Positions 43,067 through 54,900 of a stretch of 64,000 bases of DNA are shown here, one piece after another. Position 1 is the stretch's first letter, and each line of letters opens with the position of its first letter. Source of the stretch: Sporomusa malonica (GTDB lineage: Bacteria; Bacillota; Negativicutes; Sporomusales; Sporomusaceae). Under the pieces are notes generated by a model, which was not told the DNA's origin, did no database searches, and saw only the letters and a list, made by a program, of their open reading frames with translations. The stretch covers positions 186,001 to 250,000 of the forward strand of contig NZ_FWXI01000001.1 of assembly GCF_900176355.1 (NCBI RefSeq), written 5' to 3'. The position numbers and the translations under genes were made by a program.

Positions 43067-43755
43067 AAACAATGGGGCTGATTGGCGGTTTGAGCTGGGA
43101 GTCATCGCTGGAATACTACCGGATAGTCAACCAAGTAGTGAAACAGAGGTTAGGTGGGCTGCATTCTGCCCAATGCCTGATGTATTCGGTTGATTTTGGG
43201 CCTGCTGAAGAGTTGATGCGTCAGGGTAAGTGGCAGCAACTGAACGGTGTGCTTGTAGAGGCGGCCTTTCGTTTAAAGCGGGGCGGGGCTGACTTTATCA
43301 TTATCTGCTCCAATACCATGCATAAATCTGCTGAGAGTATTGAAGAACAGACAGCTATCCCTGTGCTGCATATCGCTGATGCCGCAGCGCAAAAGATTAC
43401 AGACAAAGGGATAAAGAAAGTTGGACTGCTTGGTACTAAGTTTGCCATGGAAGGTGACTTCTACCGGAAACGTCTGCAAGATAAACATGGTATCGAAGCC
43501 ATCATACCTGGAGAAGACAAACGGGAAATCATCAATACAATTATTTTTCAGGAACTATGCCTTGGCATTCTCAAGCAGGAGTCAAAAGAGGAATTTCAAA
43601 GGATCATTAATAATCTGCTGCTGCAGGGAGCCGAAGGAATTGTTTTAGGCTGTACTGAGATTCCCTTGCTAATAAAACAGGCTGATGTAGCTGCACCGGT
43701 ATTTGATACCATGACCATTCACGCCGCAGCGGCTGTTGAGTATGCATTACAATAA
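43063..43755 (+). CDS. Aspartate/glutamate racemase family protein
   Basis: A 230-residue cofactor-independent racemase with the two catalytic cysteines in IICSNTMHK (about residue 83) and VLGCTEIPLL (about residue 194) and the start MGLIGGLSWESSLEYY. It resembles the YgeA/aspartate racemase branch with broad specificity. TTG 43063 overlaps the phzF stop (TTGA); an ATG lies three codons later. With the MocR regulator and PhzF-like isomerase it forms an amino-acid isomerisation operon, perhaps for D-amino acids. Confidence 0.87.
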   Translation: MKTMGLIGGLSWESSLEYYRIVNQVVKQRLGGLHSAQCLMYSVDFGPAEELMRQGKWQQLNGVLVEAAFRLKRGGADFIIICSNTMHKSAESIEEQTAIPVLHIADAAAQKITDKGIKKVGLLGTKFAMEGDFYRKRLQDKHGIEAIIPGEDKREIINTIIFQELCLGILKQESKEEFQRIINNLLLQGAEGIVLGCTEIPLLIKQADVAAPVFDTMTIHAAAAVEYALQ

Positions 43756-43782
43756 TTAAAAAGTTACATAAAGTAGACTTAG

Positions 43783-43812
43783 CTTCAGGTGGGGTTTTAA
43801 CCCCATCTGAAG
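43783..43812 (+). terminator. Hairpin after the racemase operon
   Basis: CTTCAGGTGGGGT-TTTA-ACCCCATCTGAAG: 13-base stem with one wobble, no T-run after it. Confidence 0.5.
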
Positions 43813-43841
43813 GTTAGTCGCCCAACTTCCAGGGAAGCCTC

Positions 43842-43885
43842 CTAAACTCCCACTTGTAGAAGATGGGAGTCTTAGAGCGGGTTAG
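43842..43885. repeat. Short intergenic repeat related to 62899-62925
   Basis: CTCCCACTTGTAGAAGATGGGAG forms a small hairpin, followed by TCTTAGAGCGGGTTAGTC. A similar order, hairpin then GGGAGTTAAGAGCGGCTTAGTC, occurs at 62878-62925. Possibly a mobile-element end or shared terminator-like repeat. Confidence 0.45.
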
Positions 43886-43894
43886 TCATCGGAT

Positions 43895-43928
43895 AACTAA
43901 AACAGGGCCGTGCGGTCCTGTTTTAGTT
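43895..43928 (+). terminator. Intrinsic terminator
   Basis: AACTAAAACAGGGCC-GTGC-GGTCCTGTTTTAGTT followed by TTCC. It lies 140 bases before the DHA2 transporter gene. Confidence 0.75.
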
Positions 43929-44069
43929 TTCCTGTAAGAAAGTATAACTTTCCGTCTGGATAAGGCAACATCGGCTTCCGCTGTCGCTAAGGCTCGGCGC
44001 AAGCCCTGTTTTCTTTAACCCGATAAAGTACGGATTTTTGGAGATGATATTAAGAGTATGCTGAAATGA

Positions 44070-45773
<1,704 letters not shown>

Positions 45774-45779
45774 CACGAT

Positions 45780-45817
45780 AATAGTCCTGTTAAGCCTGTG
45801 GGCTGAGCAGGGCTATT
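45780..45817 (+). terminator. Hairpin after the DHA2 gene
   Basis: AATAGTCCTG and CAGGGCTATT pair (one wobble) around an 18-base loop, followed by ATTATTT. Confidence 0.5.
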
Positions 45818-45896
45818 ATTATTTACAAAGGATTTTTGTAAATAAGCGGAGAAAAATTAAAGATTAGGTTGAGGACAGGGAGCTGAGTATGTTGAA

Positions 45897-47297
45897 ATGA
45901 GATATGCCAAAATAACGCTGCTATTGACTGTTGCTGGTATCTTCTTTCTTGTTCCGGTGCCTGGCGGCTTGAGTATAACTGCCTGGCATTTGTTTGGTGT
46001 GTTTGCTGCTTTGATATTGGGTTTGATTCTGCAGCCGTATCCTGAGCCAACACTGCTTATGATTACCGTTACGCTGGCTAGTATGTTTGTATTACCAATT
46101 AAGGAGGTATTAGTCGGATACACTGACGCCATGTTATGGCTGACATTGGTGGCTATGATGATTGGCATTGGCCTAAAAAAGTCCGGGCTTACCCGGCGGC
46201 TTGGCCTGCTTTTGATTAGCCGGTTTGGCAAGACAGCGCTGCGGATTGGCTATATTTTATGCTTTATTGACTTGCTGCTGGCGACAAGCACGCCTGCCTC
46301 GCCTGCCCGGACGGGAGGATTGGTTTATCCTCTGGCTGAAGGGGTTATTGAAGCCGGCAGTGCGGGTAATCCTGCGAGCAGGCAGCAGACAGGGGCTTAT
46401 TTTACATTGCTGGCCTTTATCGCTAGTATGCTTACAGGCAGTCTGTTTATGACCGGAATGGGGCCTAATTTGATTAATGTGAAACTTGCACAAGATGTGC
46501 TTGGCATCAGTGTGAGCTGGCCATTATGGACAATGGCTGCTCTGCCGGGATTTCTCGGTTTCTTGCTGACACCGTATCTTGTATATAAATTCTGTCCGCC
46601 TGATGCGGCTTCCATGAATGAGGTACGGGCCAGGGCCGGTCTGGAACTTGCCGATATGGGGGGCGTTAGCAAGAATGAACTGATGGCAGCAGGGATCTTC
46701 CTTACTATTCTGCTGTTGTGGTCAACAGGTACTGTGTCCGGAATAGACAACACACTGGTAGCCTTTATCGGCATATCGCTCATGTTGGTATTGGGAGTTC
46801 TTGACTGGAATGACCTGGCAGAGACCAGAGAAATGTGGTCGTTTCTGATTTGGTTTGGTGCTATTTTAGGCTTTTCGGCTGCGCTCACCAAGTTTGGGTT
46901 CTTCAGTTGGTTTGCCGGTATTATTAAGCTGCTGCTGCCAACTGCTGGGCTGGAATCATACACAATTTTAGTCCTTGTGGCAACACTGGCCATCGTGCCA
47001 CACTACTTTTTTGTCTCCTATACCGGTTATGTTGTGGCTTTTTCCCCGCTCATCTTCTCCTTTGTCGCGGCAACCGATGTGCCCAGATATCCGGCTTTTT
47101 TTCTATTAGCCTACTTAATGATTATTTCCTGTACCCTGACCCATTATGGCAATGCGCTAGGCCCATTATTGATGGAAAAGGGGTATAATGACAAAAAGAC
47201 CTGGTGGGGTGTTGGTACACTGATTACCGTGTTACATGCGGTGCTTTATTTAACAGTAGGGATTGCCTACTGGAAGCTGATTGGGCTTTGGTATTAG
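45897..47297 (+). CDS. DASS/SLC13-family anion symporter
   Basis: A 466-residue membrane protein of the divalent anion:sodium symporter family (CitT/2-oxoglutarate-malate translocator type). It has about 12 helices, the STPASPARTGG stretch (about residues 130-140) that contributes to the substrate and sodium site, and HYGNALGPLLMEKGY near the C-terminus. Substrates of the family are C4-C6 di- and tricarboxylates or sulfate; which one applies is not clear. ATG 45897 lies shortly after GGGAG, with wide spacing. Followed after 20 bases by the EamA gene, probably in one transcript. Confidence 0.87.
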   Translation: MRYAKITLLLTVAGIFFLVPVPGGLSITAWHLFGVFAALILGLILQPYPEPTLLMITVTLASMFVLPIKEVLVGYTDAMLWLTLVAMMIGIGLKKSGLTRRLGLLLISRFGKTALRIGYILCFIDLLLATSTPASPARTGGLVYPLAEGVIEAGSAGNPASRQQTGAYFTLLAFIASMLTGSLFMTGMGPNLINVKLAQDVLGISVSWPLWTMAALPGFLGFLLTPYLVYKFCPPDAASMNEVRARAGLELADMGGVSKNELMAAGIFLTILLLWSTGTVSGIDNTLVAFIGISLMLVLGVLDWNDLAETREMWSFLIWFGAILGFSAALTKFGFFSWFAGIIKLLLPTAGLESYTILVLVATLAIVPHYFFVSYTGYVVAFSPLIFSFVAATDVPRYPAFFLLAYLMIISCTLTHYGNALGPLLMEKGYNDKKTWWGVGTLITVLHAVLYLTVGIAYWKLIGLWY

Positions 47298-47317
47298 TTT
47301 AAAAGGGGATTGCTAAT

Positions 47318-48217
47318 ATGGGAATTACAACACCGGTTGCCGCCGCTTTGCTGGCTGTCTATATCTTTTGGGGCGGAACTTATCTGGCAATGAAGTTTGC
47401 AATTGAGACCTTGCCGCCGTTTACGATGGCGGGGCTGCGATTTGTTATAGCAGGTGCAATCATGTATGTTTGGCAGGTGGCACAAGGGGGCGAGCGACCA
47501 CAAGCTATTCATTGGAAAAATGCTGCTATTGTTGGTGGACTGCTGCTGTTAGGCGGGAACGGTGGGGTCGTATGGGCTGAACAGCTGGTTTCCAGCGGGA
47601 TTGCTGCCATCATTGTAGCCACTGTTCCGTTATGGATGGCATTGCTATCTTGGCTCTGGCAAGGTGGTAAACGCCCAGGTAGTATGGTACTATTTGGGTT
47701 GGTTCTGGGTCTTGTCGGGATTATCTTGTTGGTTAAAGGTTCCGGAGGTGAGGCAGCAGACACGGCAGAAATGTGGTTTGGCTATGCAATCTTATTATTT
47801 GCTGCAATATCCTGGGCCGCAGGGTCACTATATTCCCGCGTGGCCAAACTGCCCTCAGCACCGTTTATGTCAATTGCTCTGCAAATGCTGACAGGCGGAC
47901 TGTGCTGCCTCTTGGCCGGTTTGGTGACGGGTGAATGGACTAGCCTTGATTTCTCCCAGGTATCGACGCGCTCTTTGCTGTCTGTAGGGTATTTGATATT
48001 CTTTGGCTCAATTATTGCGTTTAGCGCTTATATCTGGTTGCTGAAAAAGGCCGATCCCACGCTGGTTTCCACTTATGCCTATGTCAATCCGGTGGTAGCT
48101 GTGCTCTTGGGCTGGGCTTTCGCTGGTGAACAAATGAGCCTCCAATCAGCGCTGGCTGCCACCATTATCCTCGCGGCCGTAATAATAATTACAAAAGCCA
48201 GCACCCGTAAACCCTAA
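47318..48217 (+). CDS. EamA/DMT-family permease
   Basis: A 299-residue protein with ten predicted helices made of two EamA repeats (about residues 1-140 and 150-295). It begins PVAAALLAVYIFWGGTYLAMKFAI, and the second repeat ends in PVVAVLLGWAFAGEQM, both typical. Such permeases export amino acids or other metabolites. AAAGGGGA precedes the ATG. A REP palindrome follows 15 bases after the stop. Confidence 0.88.
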   Translation: MGITTPVAAALLAVYIFWGGTYLAMKFAIETLPPFTMAGLRFVIAGAIMYVWQVAQGGERPQAIHWKNAAIVGGLLLLGGNGGVVWAEQLVSSGIAAIIVATVPLWMALLSWLWQGGKRPGSMVLFGLVLGLVGIILLVKGSGGEAADTAEMWFGYAILLFAAISWAAGSLYSRVAKLPSAPFMSIALQMLTGGLCCLLAGLVTGEWTSLDFSQVSTRSLLSVGYLIFFGSIIAFSAYIWLLKKADPTLVSTYAYVNPVVAVLLGWAFAGEQMSLQSALAATIILAAVIIITKASTRKP

Positions 48218-48232
48218 ATGTCAAAGGGGTGT

Positions 48233-48257
48233 TGTCAAGGGGACGGTTCTTTTGACA
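48233..48257 (+). repeat. REP palindrome, copy A
   Basis: Identical in all 25 bases to copy B: TGTCAAGGGGACGG then TTCTTTTGACA, with TGTCAA/TTGACA ends that can pair. Copies A and B are direct repeats bracketing fosX and the Wadjet genes; the bases following, TTATGTATGTT, also resemble those after copy B. Confidence 0.9.
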
Positions 48258-48338
48258 TTCCAGATTATGTATGTTGATCTGAATCTTAAGTAAAAGATAA
48301 GGGGCGATGTAGTCCGCTACTGGCAGGGAGGTTATATT

Positions 48339-48737
48339 GTGATTGAGGGGATTAGCCATCTAACCTTTATTGTTAAAGACTTGGGAAAAGCAGCTGTATT
48401 CTGGCAGTCTATCTTTGCGGCTAAAGAGATATACTCAAGCGGTGATAGAACTTTTTCGCATACTAGAGAGAAATTTTTTCTAGTTGCCGGTCAGTGGATT
48501 GCCGTTATGGAGGGCGATTCCCTGCCTACCCGTACCTATAATCACATCGCATTCAAGATAAGAGAAGAGGACTTCGAGATTTATGAGGCGCGAGTACGGG
48601 GATTAGGGGTGGATTTTGAACCGCCTCGATCACGGGTTGAAGGAGAAGGGCGGTCATTATACTTCTATGATTTCGACAATCATCTTTTCGAATTACATAC
48701 AGGTACACTTGCTGAAAGATTAGCTCGTTATGGGTGA
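48339..48737 (+). CDS. fosX: Fosfomycin resistance protein, FosX type
   Basis: A 132-residue vicinal-oxygen-chelate enzyme. Metal ligands are expected at H7 (ISHLTF), H69 (TYNHIAF) and E118 (HLFELHTGT). The stretch RVEGEGRSLYFYDFDNHLFE and the ending TLAERLARYG are typical of FosX, which opens fosfomycin with water, rather than glutathione or bacillithiol. GTG 48339 follows GGGAGG. Its stop is six bases before jetD, so the resistance gene and the Wadjet system are likely co-transcribed. Confidence 0.9.
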   Translation: MIEGISHLTFIVKDLGKAAVFWQSIFAAKEIYSSGDRTFSHTREKFFLVAGQWIAVMEGDSLPTRTYNHIAFKIREEDFEIYEARVRGLGVDFEPPRSRVEGEGRSLYFYDFDNHLFELHTGTLAERLARYG

Positions 48738-48743
48738 AGCAGA

Positions 48744-49766
48744 ATGAGAAACGTATTGGAAATCTTTTTAAAACAATATACGAGGGTGACAGTTACACTG
48801 GCTCAGTTAGAACAGGTATCTGCAGGCTGGCAGGAATACCGAGAATTTGCTGGGCAGGTGGAGAGGCTGATTACGGACATGGTACTAACGCCGATTGCAG
48901 CCTGTGGTACTAATCAGGCCAATCCGCCGTTGCCATTAAAGTACCGAGTCAATAAACTTAGGCTGTGTACTGAACTGCATGAACGCATTAGGGAAAAACA
49001 GCTTGTCGTACATAGCTTGATTCAACTTGAGCCCTATTTTAAAAGCGATGAATCTCTTTGGCGCAAGGAAGCTGCCTGGATTGACATGCTGCATACATAT
49101 CTTAGCCGGTGTGATTTGCCGCTGCATGAGACATCTGTGTGGGAACGGTCTTACGAGATAGCGGGCGACGAAAAGTGGATCAGCGAAGGCGGCGGGTATG
49201 CATTTTTGCAGCGTGTGGGTTTGTATGGCAAGCTTAACATTGTTGATATAGCCGAACCCCTGATGTTTGCCTTGAATCCAGGACGTATTAGCGACCCTAT
49301 TTGTTTACACCTCATTATTGAGAATAAGACAACCTTCGATATTTTAGCCAGTAATTTACCGGAAACTGATTTTTTAACAATGATATATGGCGCAGGTAAA
49401 GGTTTCTTGAGCGGTATCGGCAATCTGGAATGGCAGTTGCATCTTACTGACCGACAGCACAGGTTGTTCTATTTTGGCGATTTAGACCAGGAAGGGATCA
49501 CTATCTGGTATTTGTTAAATAGCAGACGCCCAGCCCGACTGGCACTTGCTTTTTATCAAGCGCTGCTTGCTAAAGAGTTTACCAAGGGTAAAGAGAATCA
49601 GCGGCAGAATGATAAGGCATATGCCAGCTTTTTATCTTATTTCCCAGGGAATGATCAGGACAAGCTCAGGTTGCTTTTTGCTGGCGCAGGTTATTATCCT
49701 CAGGAAGCTTTGGCAGCTAGTGAATTAGGCGAGATTGCGAGGAAAACCCCATGGAAGAGTATCTGA
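48744..49766 (+). CDS. jetD: Wadjet protein JetD (TOPRIM nuclease subunit)
   Basis: A 340-residue protein with an N-terminal alpha domain (DUF3322-like, about 1-170) and a C-terminal TOPRIM domain (DUF2220-like): E193 in LIIENKTTFD, and D246/D248 in FYFGDLDQEGITIWYLL. In Wadjet this subunit cuts the circular plasmid DNA that the SMC motor has extruded. Here it is the first of the four genes, unlike the A-B-C-D order of the best-studied type I systems. It overlaps jetA by 16 bases. Confidence 0.87.
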   Translation: MRNVLEIFLKQYTRVTVTLAQLEQVSAGWQEYREFAGQVERLITDMVLTPIAACGTNQANPPLPLKYRVNKLRLCTELHERIREKQLVVHSLIQLEPYFKSDESLWRKEAAWIDMLHTYLSRCDLPLHETSVWERSYEIAGDEKWISEGGGYAFLQRVGLYGKLNIVDIAEPLMFALNPGRISDPICLHLIIENKTTFDILASNLPETDFLTMIYGAGKGFLSGIGNLEWQLHLTDRQHRLFYFGDLDQEGITIWYLLNSRRPARLALAFYQALLAKEFTKGKENQRQNDKAYASFLSYFPGNDQDKLRLLFAGAGYYPQEALAASELGEIARKTPWKSI

Positions 49767-51232
49767 AAGATACCGTAAAAGGTTTTGGTGAGCGGAGTAA
49801 GCGACTGGCTATTTTCGGTCCCTTATTTCAGCTCAAAAGTAAACGAAAAACTACAGCCATTCCCTTTGAGCTTGATTGGTTTAATCTGGGGCTTTTAAGC
49901 TTATTATATTTTTTTGAATGCAAACTCCATCGGCAAGGCAAAAAAGGCTTGCAAGAATTAGCCGATTTTTTATATGAATTGACAGGTAATACCACAGGTG
50001 CCGGTAAAGAGCATTATAGCTTGATTGCACAGACCATTGTCGAGACTTTCCGTGATCCTTCTGGCCGCAGACATACCGAGTCGATTTTTAACTGGGAGAC
50101 AGGGGAAGAAGAGACCTACCAGTTTACAATTTTGAAAACAGATTCCTTTGATCAGGAAACTAACAGGCAGTATTTCACCTTGGATGAGGCTGGCCTTGAT
50201 TTAATCTTTGCGACAAAGGAATACTTCAGCGAGTTTCGTATTTCCATCGCGCAGCTGTTAATCCGCAAGCAACTGGAAAAAGGTGAGTTTGCTAGTGCGC
50301 TGCATGAGATTCATGAAATGCGCATTGCTGTACAAACGCTGCGGGATAATATCCAGCGGTTAGGGTTGGAGATTGCCAGAAACATCATCTCCGAAGAAGT
50401 GCATGCCAAATATACGCGAACGGTAAAGGCGATTTACGAACGACTGGAGAGGGAAGATGAGGAATTCAGCGAACTGTACGAATTTGTCAGAGAGACCAAC
50501 CAGAAGGCGCAAATAGGCAGCCGGCATGATGCCGATGAAGAAGCCAGAATTAAAATTGCTCAGGTTGACCGTGAACTCAGAGAGGTACATCATCTGCATC
50601 AAAGCCTGCTCCATGACACGCTTGTTCTTAAAAACAAAGCATTAGAGGCGGCGAGGCAGGCATTGTTTTCGGCTGGGGTAAAAGGGTTTAATTTTGACCA
50701 GGAAATTGTCGCACGGGTGGTCTCCTCGCCACTGCCAGTCGAAGCTGTGAAAGCGCTTGTTCACCCGTTCGCAAGCCTGCACCGGGAAGCTGTGTGGCCG
50801 CTCTTAGCCATATTTTTTCCACAACGCCTGCAAAAGCAGGAGCAGGAAGAGGTAAGCTTTGCTTATCCGGAGTGGGATACTCAGAGGCAACTGCAGCTAT
50901 CTATCCAGGAAGAAAACTTTCGGATTATCATGGAATTGGTCTTACAAGTTATGAGCGGGCAGGACTCAGTAGAATTAAAAGCGATCTTGCCTGTTATGCC
51001 GGCTGAGATCCTTGCCCACAGGTCATTTTGTGATTTTTGGCTGTTACTCCATCAGCGCAGTCCGGTCCGCAGCCTAAAAGGGGAAGAACGGCATGTTCTT
51101 GATAAAGCATTAGCCTTGTTAGACGGAGATATTGTTGAGGTTACAGAAACCAGTGAAATCTTATCAGTAGGCGAGCGATATGCGCTCCAGAATATGCAAT
51201 TGCGTAGGCGGAGGTATGAGGATGCGGTATGA
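49751..51232 (+). CDS. jetA: Wadjet protein JetA (kleisin-like)
   Basis: A 493-residue protein corresponding to the MukF-like kleisin of the complex. The sequence is mostly helical with a coiled region at about residues 170-290 and no enzyme motif. The assignment rests on order, size and the neighbours: it stands between the TOPRIM subunit and a MukE-like small subunit followed by the SMC. It resembles the type II Wadjet JetA (DUF5716-like) more than type I by general appearance; this subtype call is an inference. Overlaps jetB by 11 bases. Confidence 0.8.
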   Translation: MEEYLKDTVKGFGERSKRLAIFGPLFQLKSKRKTTAIPFELDWFNLGLLSLLYFFECKLHRQGKKGLQELADFLYELTGNTTGAGKEHYSLIAQTIVETFRDPSGRRHTESIFNWETGEEETYQFTILKTDSFDQETNRQYFTLDEAGLDLIFATKEYFSEFRISIAQLLIRKQLEKGEFASALHEIHEMRIAVQTLRDNIQRLGLEIARNIISEEVHAKYTRTVKAIYERLEREDEEFSELYEFVRETNQKAQIGSRHDADEEARIKIAQVDRELREVHHLHQSLLHDTLVLKNKALEAARQALFSAGVKGFNFDQEIVARVVSSPLPVEAVKALVHPFASLHREAVWPLLAIFFPQRLQKQEQEEVSFAYPEWDTQRQLQLSIQEENFRIIMELVLQVMSGQDSVELKAILPVMPAEILAHRSFCDFWLLLHQRSPVRSLKGEERHVLDKALALLDGDIVEVTETSEILSVGERYALQNMQLRRRRYEDAV

Positions 51233-51968
51233 ACAAAATGATGTGATCAAAGCCTTTCAGTTGTTTTCCCTACTGACTCAGCAGGGTTTTATTGAAAAAG
51301 ATGATGTTGAATTTTACCGGATTAATGAAGAGGTGCAGAGCCTTGTAGAGCAGTTTGCCAGAGAAGTTGACGCTGTTTTGGTATTGGCGGCTGATATTGT
51401 TTATTTGATTCCAGCCACAGCGTTGTCACCTTTTCACGTAAAAAACGAACAATTGCGGCGGGAAATGGGATCCAATGCTACCAACGCCGATATCTATATG
51501 ATGTATTTTTGTATACTTGTCTTTATTGGTGAGTTTTATAATAGCTATTTGTCGAACGAGGTGCAGCGGGATTTTTTGACGACATCACAATGGCTTGATG
51601 TACTCCAAGAGCGGCTAAATACGCTGCGCCAGCATTCGGCAGATGACCTGTCCAGGCATGCCGAGGAATTGCAATACAATTGGCTTGCTATCCTGGAAAA
51701 GTGGGATGCTTTAAATGATTTAAAAGAATCAGCACAAAGCCAAAAAGGGAATACAGTCAGCCGGCTAAGCTTTCTCCATAAGGTGCTGCAGTTTATGTTT
51801 AAGGAGAAGTTAGTAGAGCAGGTTGGCCCTGACGAATATATTTTGACCGAAAAGACCAAGACCATTGTCCAGCGTTATTTCATGGAGCTTGATTACAACC
51901 GGGGCATCTTACAGTTTATGTATCGTTATGATGAACGAAAGGATGAGACGTATGCCGACAATCTCTAA
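51222..51968 (+). CDS. jetB: Wadjet protein JetB (MukE-like)
   Basis: A 248-residue helical protein (start MRYEQNDVIKAFQLFSLLTQQG) that corresponds to the MukE-like (KITE) subunit, which binds kleisin and DNA in SMC complexes. The C-terminal third, FKEKLVEQVGPDEYILTEKTKTIVQRYF, looks like a winged helix. ATG 51222 is chosen because GGAGG lies seven bases ahead; the ATG at 51216 would be too near to it. Overlaps jetC by 17 bases, indicating translational coupling through the whole set. Confidence 0.8.
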   Translation: MRYEQNDVIKAFQLFSLLTQQGFIEKDDVEFYRINEEVQSLVEQFAREVDAVLVLAADIVYLIPATALSPFHVKNEQLRREMGSNATNADIYMMYFCILVFIGEFYNSYLSNEVQRDFLTTSQWLDVLQERLNTLRQHSADDLSRHAEELQYNWLAILEKWDALNDLKESAQSQKGNTVSRLSFLHKVLQFMFKEKLVEQVGPDEYILTEKTKTIVQRYFMELDYNRGILQFMYRYDERKDETYADNL

Positions 51969-54900
51969 AATCCGGTTTGCTAATGTAGTCTATGAAAACC
52001 GGCAAAAGCGGTATAATGATGAAACTTTTGTTTTTGACGGCCATAATAGTGCAATCCTGCTGGAAAACGGTGGCGGCAAGACGGTTTTTGTTCAGACACT
52101 GCTGCAAGCTGTTATTCCCCATGCTACTCTGGCCAACCGTAAGGCTAAAGATACTTTTTCGCTGGCTCAGTCGGCTGCCCATATTGCGATTGAGTGGATT
52201 TTGCAGGATTCGCCCCGGGTATACGCGCTGACAGCGGTCACCCTGTTTTTGCGGAATGACGAATTGCGGTCATATAAATATACTTACCGGTATATGGGTG
52301 GTGATAAAGAAGCCATTACCCATTTGCCATTTACCGAGACTGATGTAATGGGGCGTAAAAGACCGGCTACCGCTGAAGAGATGCATGATTATTATCTCAA
52401 AATGAATCAGAGATCAATGCATGCCCGTATCTTCGAACATATTTCAGAGTACAGCAGGTTTTTACAAACAGAATTCAATATTATCGAAGAAGAATGGCGC
52501 TCGCTTGCAGTGATTAATGCTGGTGAAGGGGACGTCGCCAAATTTTTTGAAGCCTGTAAGACGACCAACGATCTGGTAAACAAACTCTTAATCCCTACAG
52601 TGCTTATGGCTATTAAGAGTAATGAAGCTGTCAGTTTTACCGACATGTTTGAGCAGAAACGGTCGTATTTTAAAAAATACAATCAGCTTAAGCAGCAGAT
52701 TGCTGAAAACCAATTGATTGAGGCTGAACTGGCCAAAGTTATGAAGGTGTATTTACGTCGTCACGAGGCTGAGACAAATCACCATGCTCTTAGGCAGAAA
52801 GCTAAGGGATATTATCAGGAAGTGGTTAAGGTCACTGATGCAGCCGCTCAGACTATGACTGAACTTAAGCAAAAAGAGGAGTCACTTCACGAAGAAAAGC
52901 AATTAGTTAATGAACAGACTGATTCGCTAGGTATTGCTAAAGAGCTGGCGATAGAGACGACAGCTAAGTTAGACTTTGACCAGCATGAGGCTAAGTATAG
53001 TGATGAAGATAAAAAACTGGCCGAGTTACTGAGTGATAAAACCAGGCTGCTTTATTTGCGGGACCGATGGAAACGGGATGAAAAAGCGGCACAGATTGAG
53101 CAGGAGCGAAGGCTGCTGGAGCAGCAAGCCGGGCAACCTGACGCCGCTGATATTGAACAGGAATTGGAGTTTGTTTGCCAGCAGCTGCGGGCTATTTTAA
53201 GCAGGAATGAAGCTGAGATTAACAGCCAGATAGTGAAATTGGATGTTCAGATTGTTGATACGAATAAAGGGCTTAGTGAGTATAAACAGGCAATTCAGAA
53301 GCAGGATGCCAATCTCAGAACCTTGGAGAAACAAGAGCAACGCTGTAAGACAACTATTAATTTTGTAAGCCAGGAGCAAGAAATCATTGCCAGGAGGATT
53401 TTGGCCAATTGGCAAGAGCAAAAAGTAGAGCAAGAGCTGGAGGGTTGGAAACAGACAGCTGCCCATGTTCAATTATCAATTGCTGAGCAAATGAGATTAA
53501 GCCACGCTAAAGACCATGAAAAGCTGCAAAAACGCACTGAGGCTGATGGCCTGCGCACGCAGCTGCAAAATGCCAAAATAGAAATGGAGAAGCTTGACGG
53601 ATACTTCCGGACTGTCGATCAGGCACATGGCAAGCTGCTGGAAAAACTCCATTTCTTCTCCGGACTGCGTGCCATTACTTCCGTATACTTGGAACATGGA
53701 AAAATTGATGCAGTACTTGCCAATCATCGGTTACGGTGCGAAAAAGAACTGGAAGATGCCCGTCAGCGTGAGCGGCGGGATTTCCGGCTTGTTGACAGTT
53801 ATGGTGATCAGTCCGTATTTATCTTTGACCCTGCTTTAGCTAGCCTGCTTGAATCCTGTCAGCTCATTGTTGAGAGTGGTACTGCGTATCTCGAACGGCT
53901 GGTTCGAGCTGGTTCAACTACGATAGAGGAGCAAATGACTCAATTTCCATTGTGGCCATTATGTTTAATTGTTGCGGAATCAGATAGACGCGAGCTAGAA
54001 CGAAAACTGCTGAAAATGAGCGATACATTGACCTCACCTGTGCTCATACTCTCTGAAGCTGAAGCCAAGCTAACTGCCGAAGGAAAGTATAGTTATCAAA
54101 CCTTATGGCCAGACTTTTGGCCCAAAGTAGTTGACAGACACTCTTTCAGTGAATGGAAAGAAATAGTTAACGAGGTAGCTGCAATCAGCCGGAATCGGCG
54201 GATCGACAAAGAGCAGAATGTTAAGCAGCTTGAGGATGTTAGCCGAGATTTAACAGAATTTAATAGTAATTATCCTTTTGCTGTTTATCAAGAATCTAAA
54301 GACATGCAAAAAAAATTGCAGCAGGATTATGGGCAGAGCGAGCGTTCTCTCAGTAAGGCCATTCAAGAAGAGCAATCAGCTGATATGGTGTGGCGGACTT
54401 GCCAGAATACCCTGCGTGACCTTGATGGTCAGACCAGCGATTTAGATGTCAGGATTAAGGCTGCATTGGAATGGCTTGAAAAAGATAAAGAGCGCCTGCG
54501 GCAGGAGGCCGAACTGGCAGACTGTGAAATACTGCTGGACAAGGCTCACCAGGAGCTGGCTGTATTGATTAACAAGCAGCAGACCTTTGAGGATGAGAAA
54601 GATGTTCTTGATGAGAAACGGCAACAGTGGAGAACAGAACTGAGCCGCCTGACCGGGACAGAGCTATATAGCGAATTGCAGAAATATCAGCCGCAAGCTC
54701 CAGTGGAATCGGAACTGGTGCTGAGGGAAAAACGGCAGATGCTCAACTTGGCTTTAGGAAAAATTAATATTGAGCGAAAAGCAATAGAAGCTAGGATCAA
54801 ACAGTACCAAAATGAAAAAGCCGACTTTGACCGGCGGCTGAAAGAATACAAACTTGAGATGTCTGATGACGGTGTATTTCCTATTGATGGTGAAGTAAGA

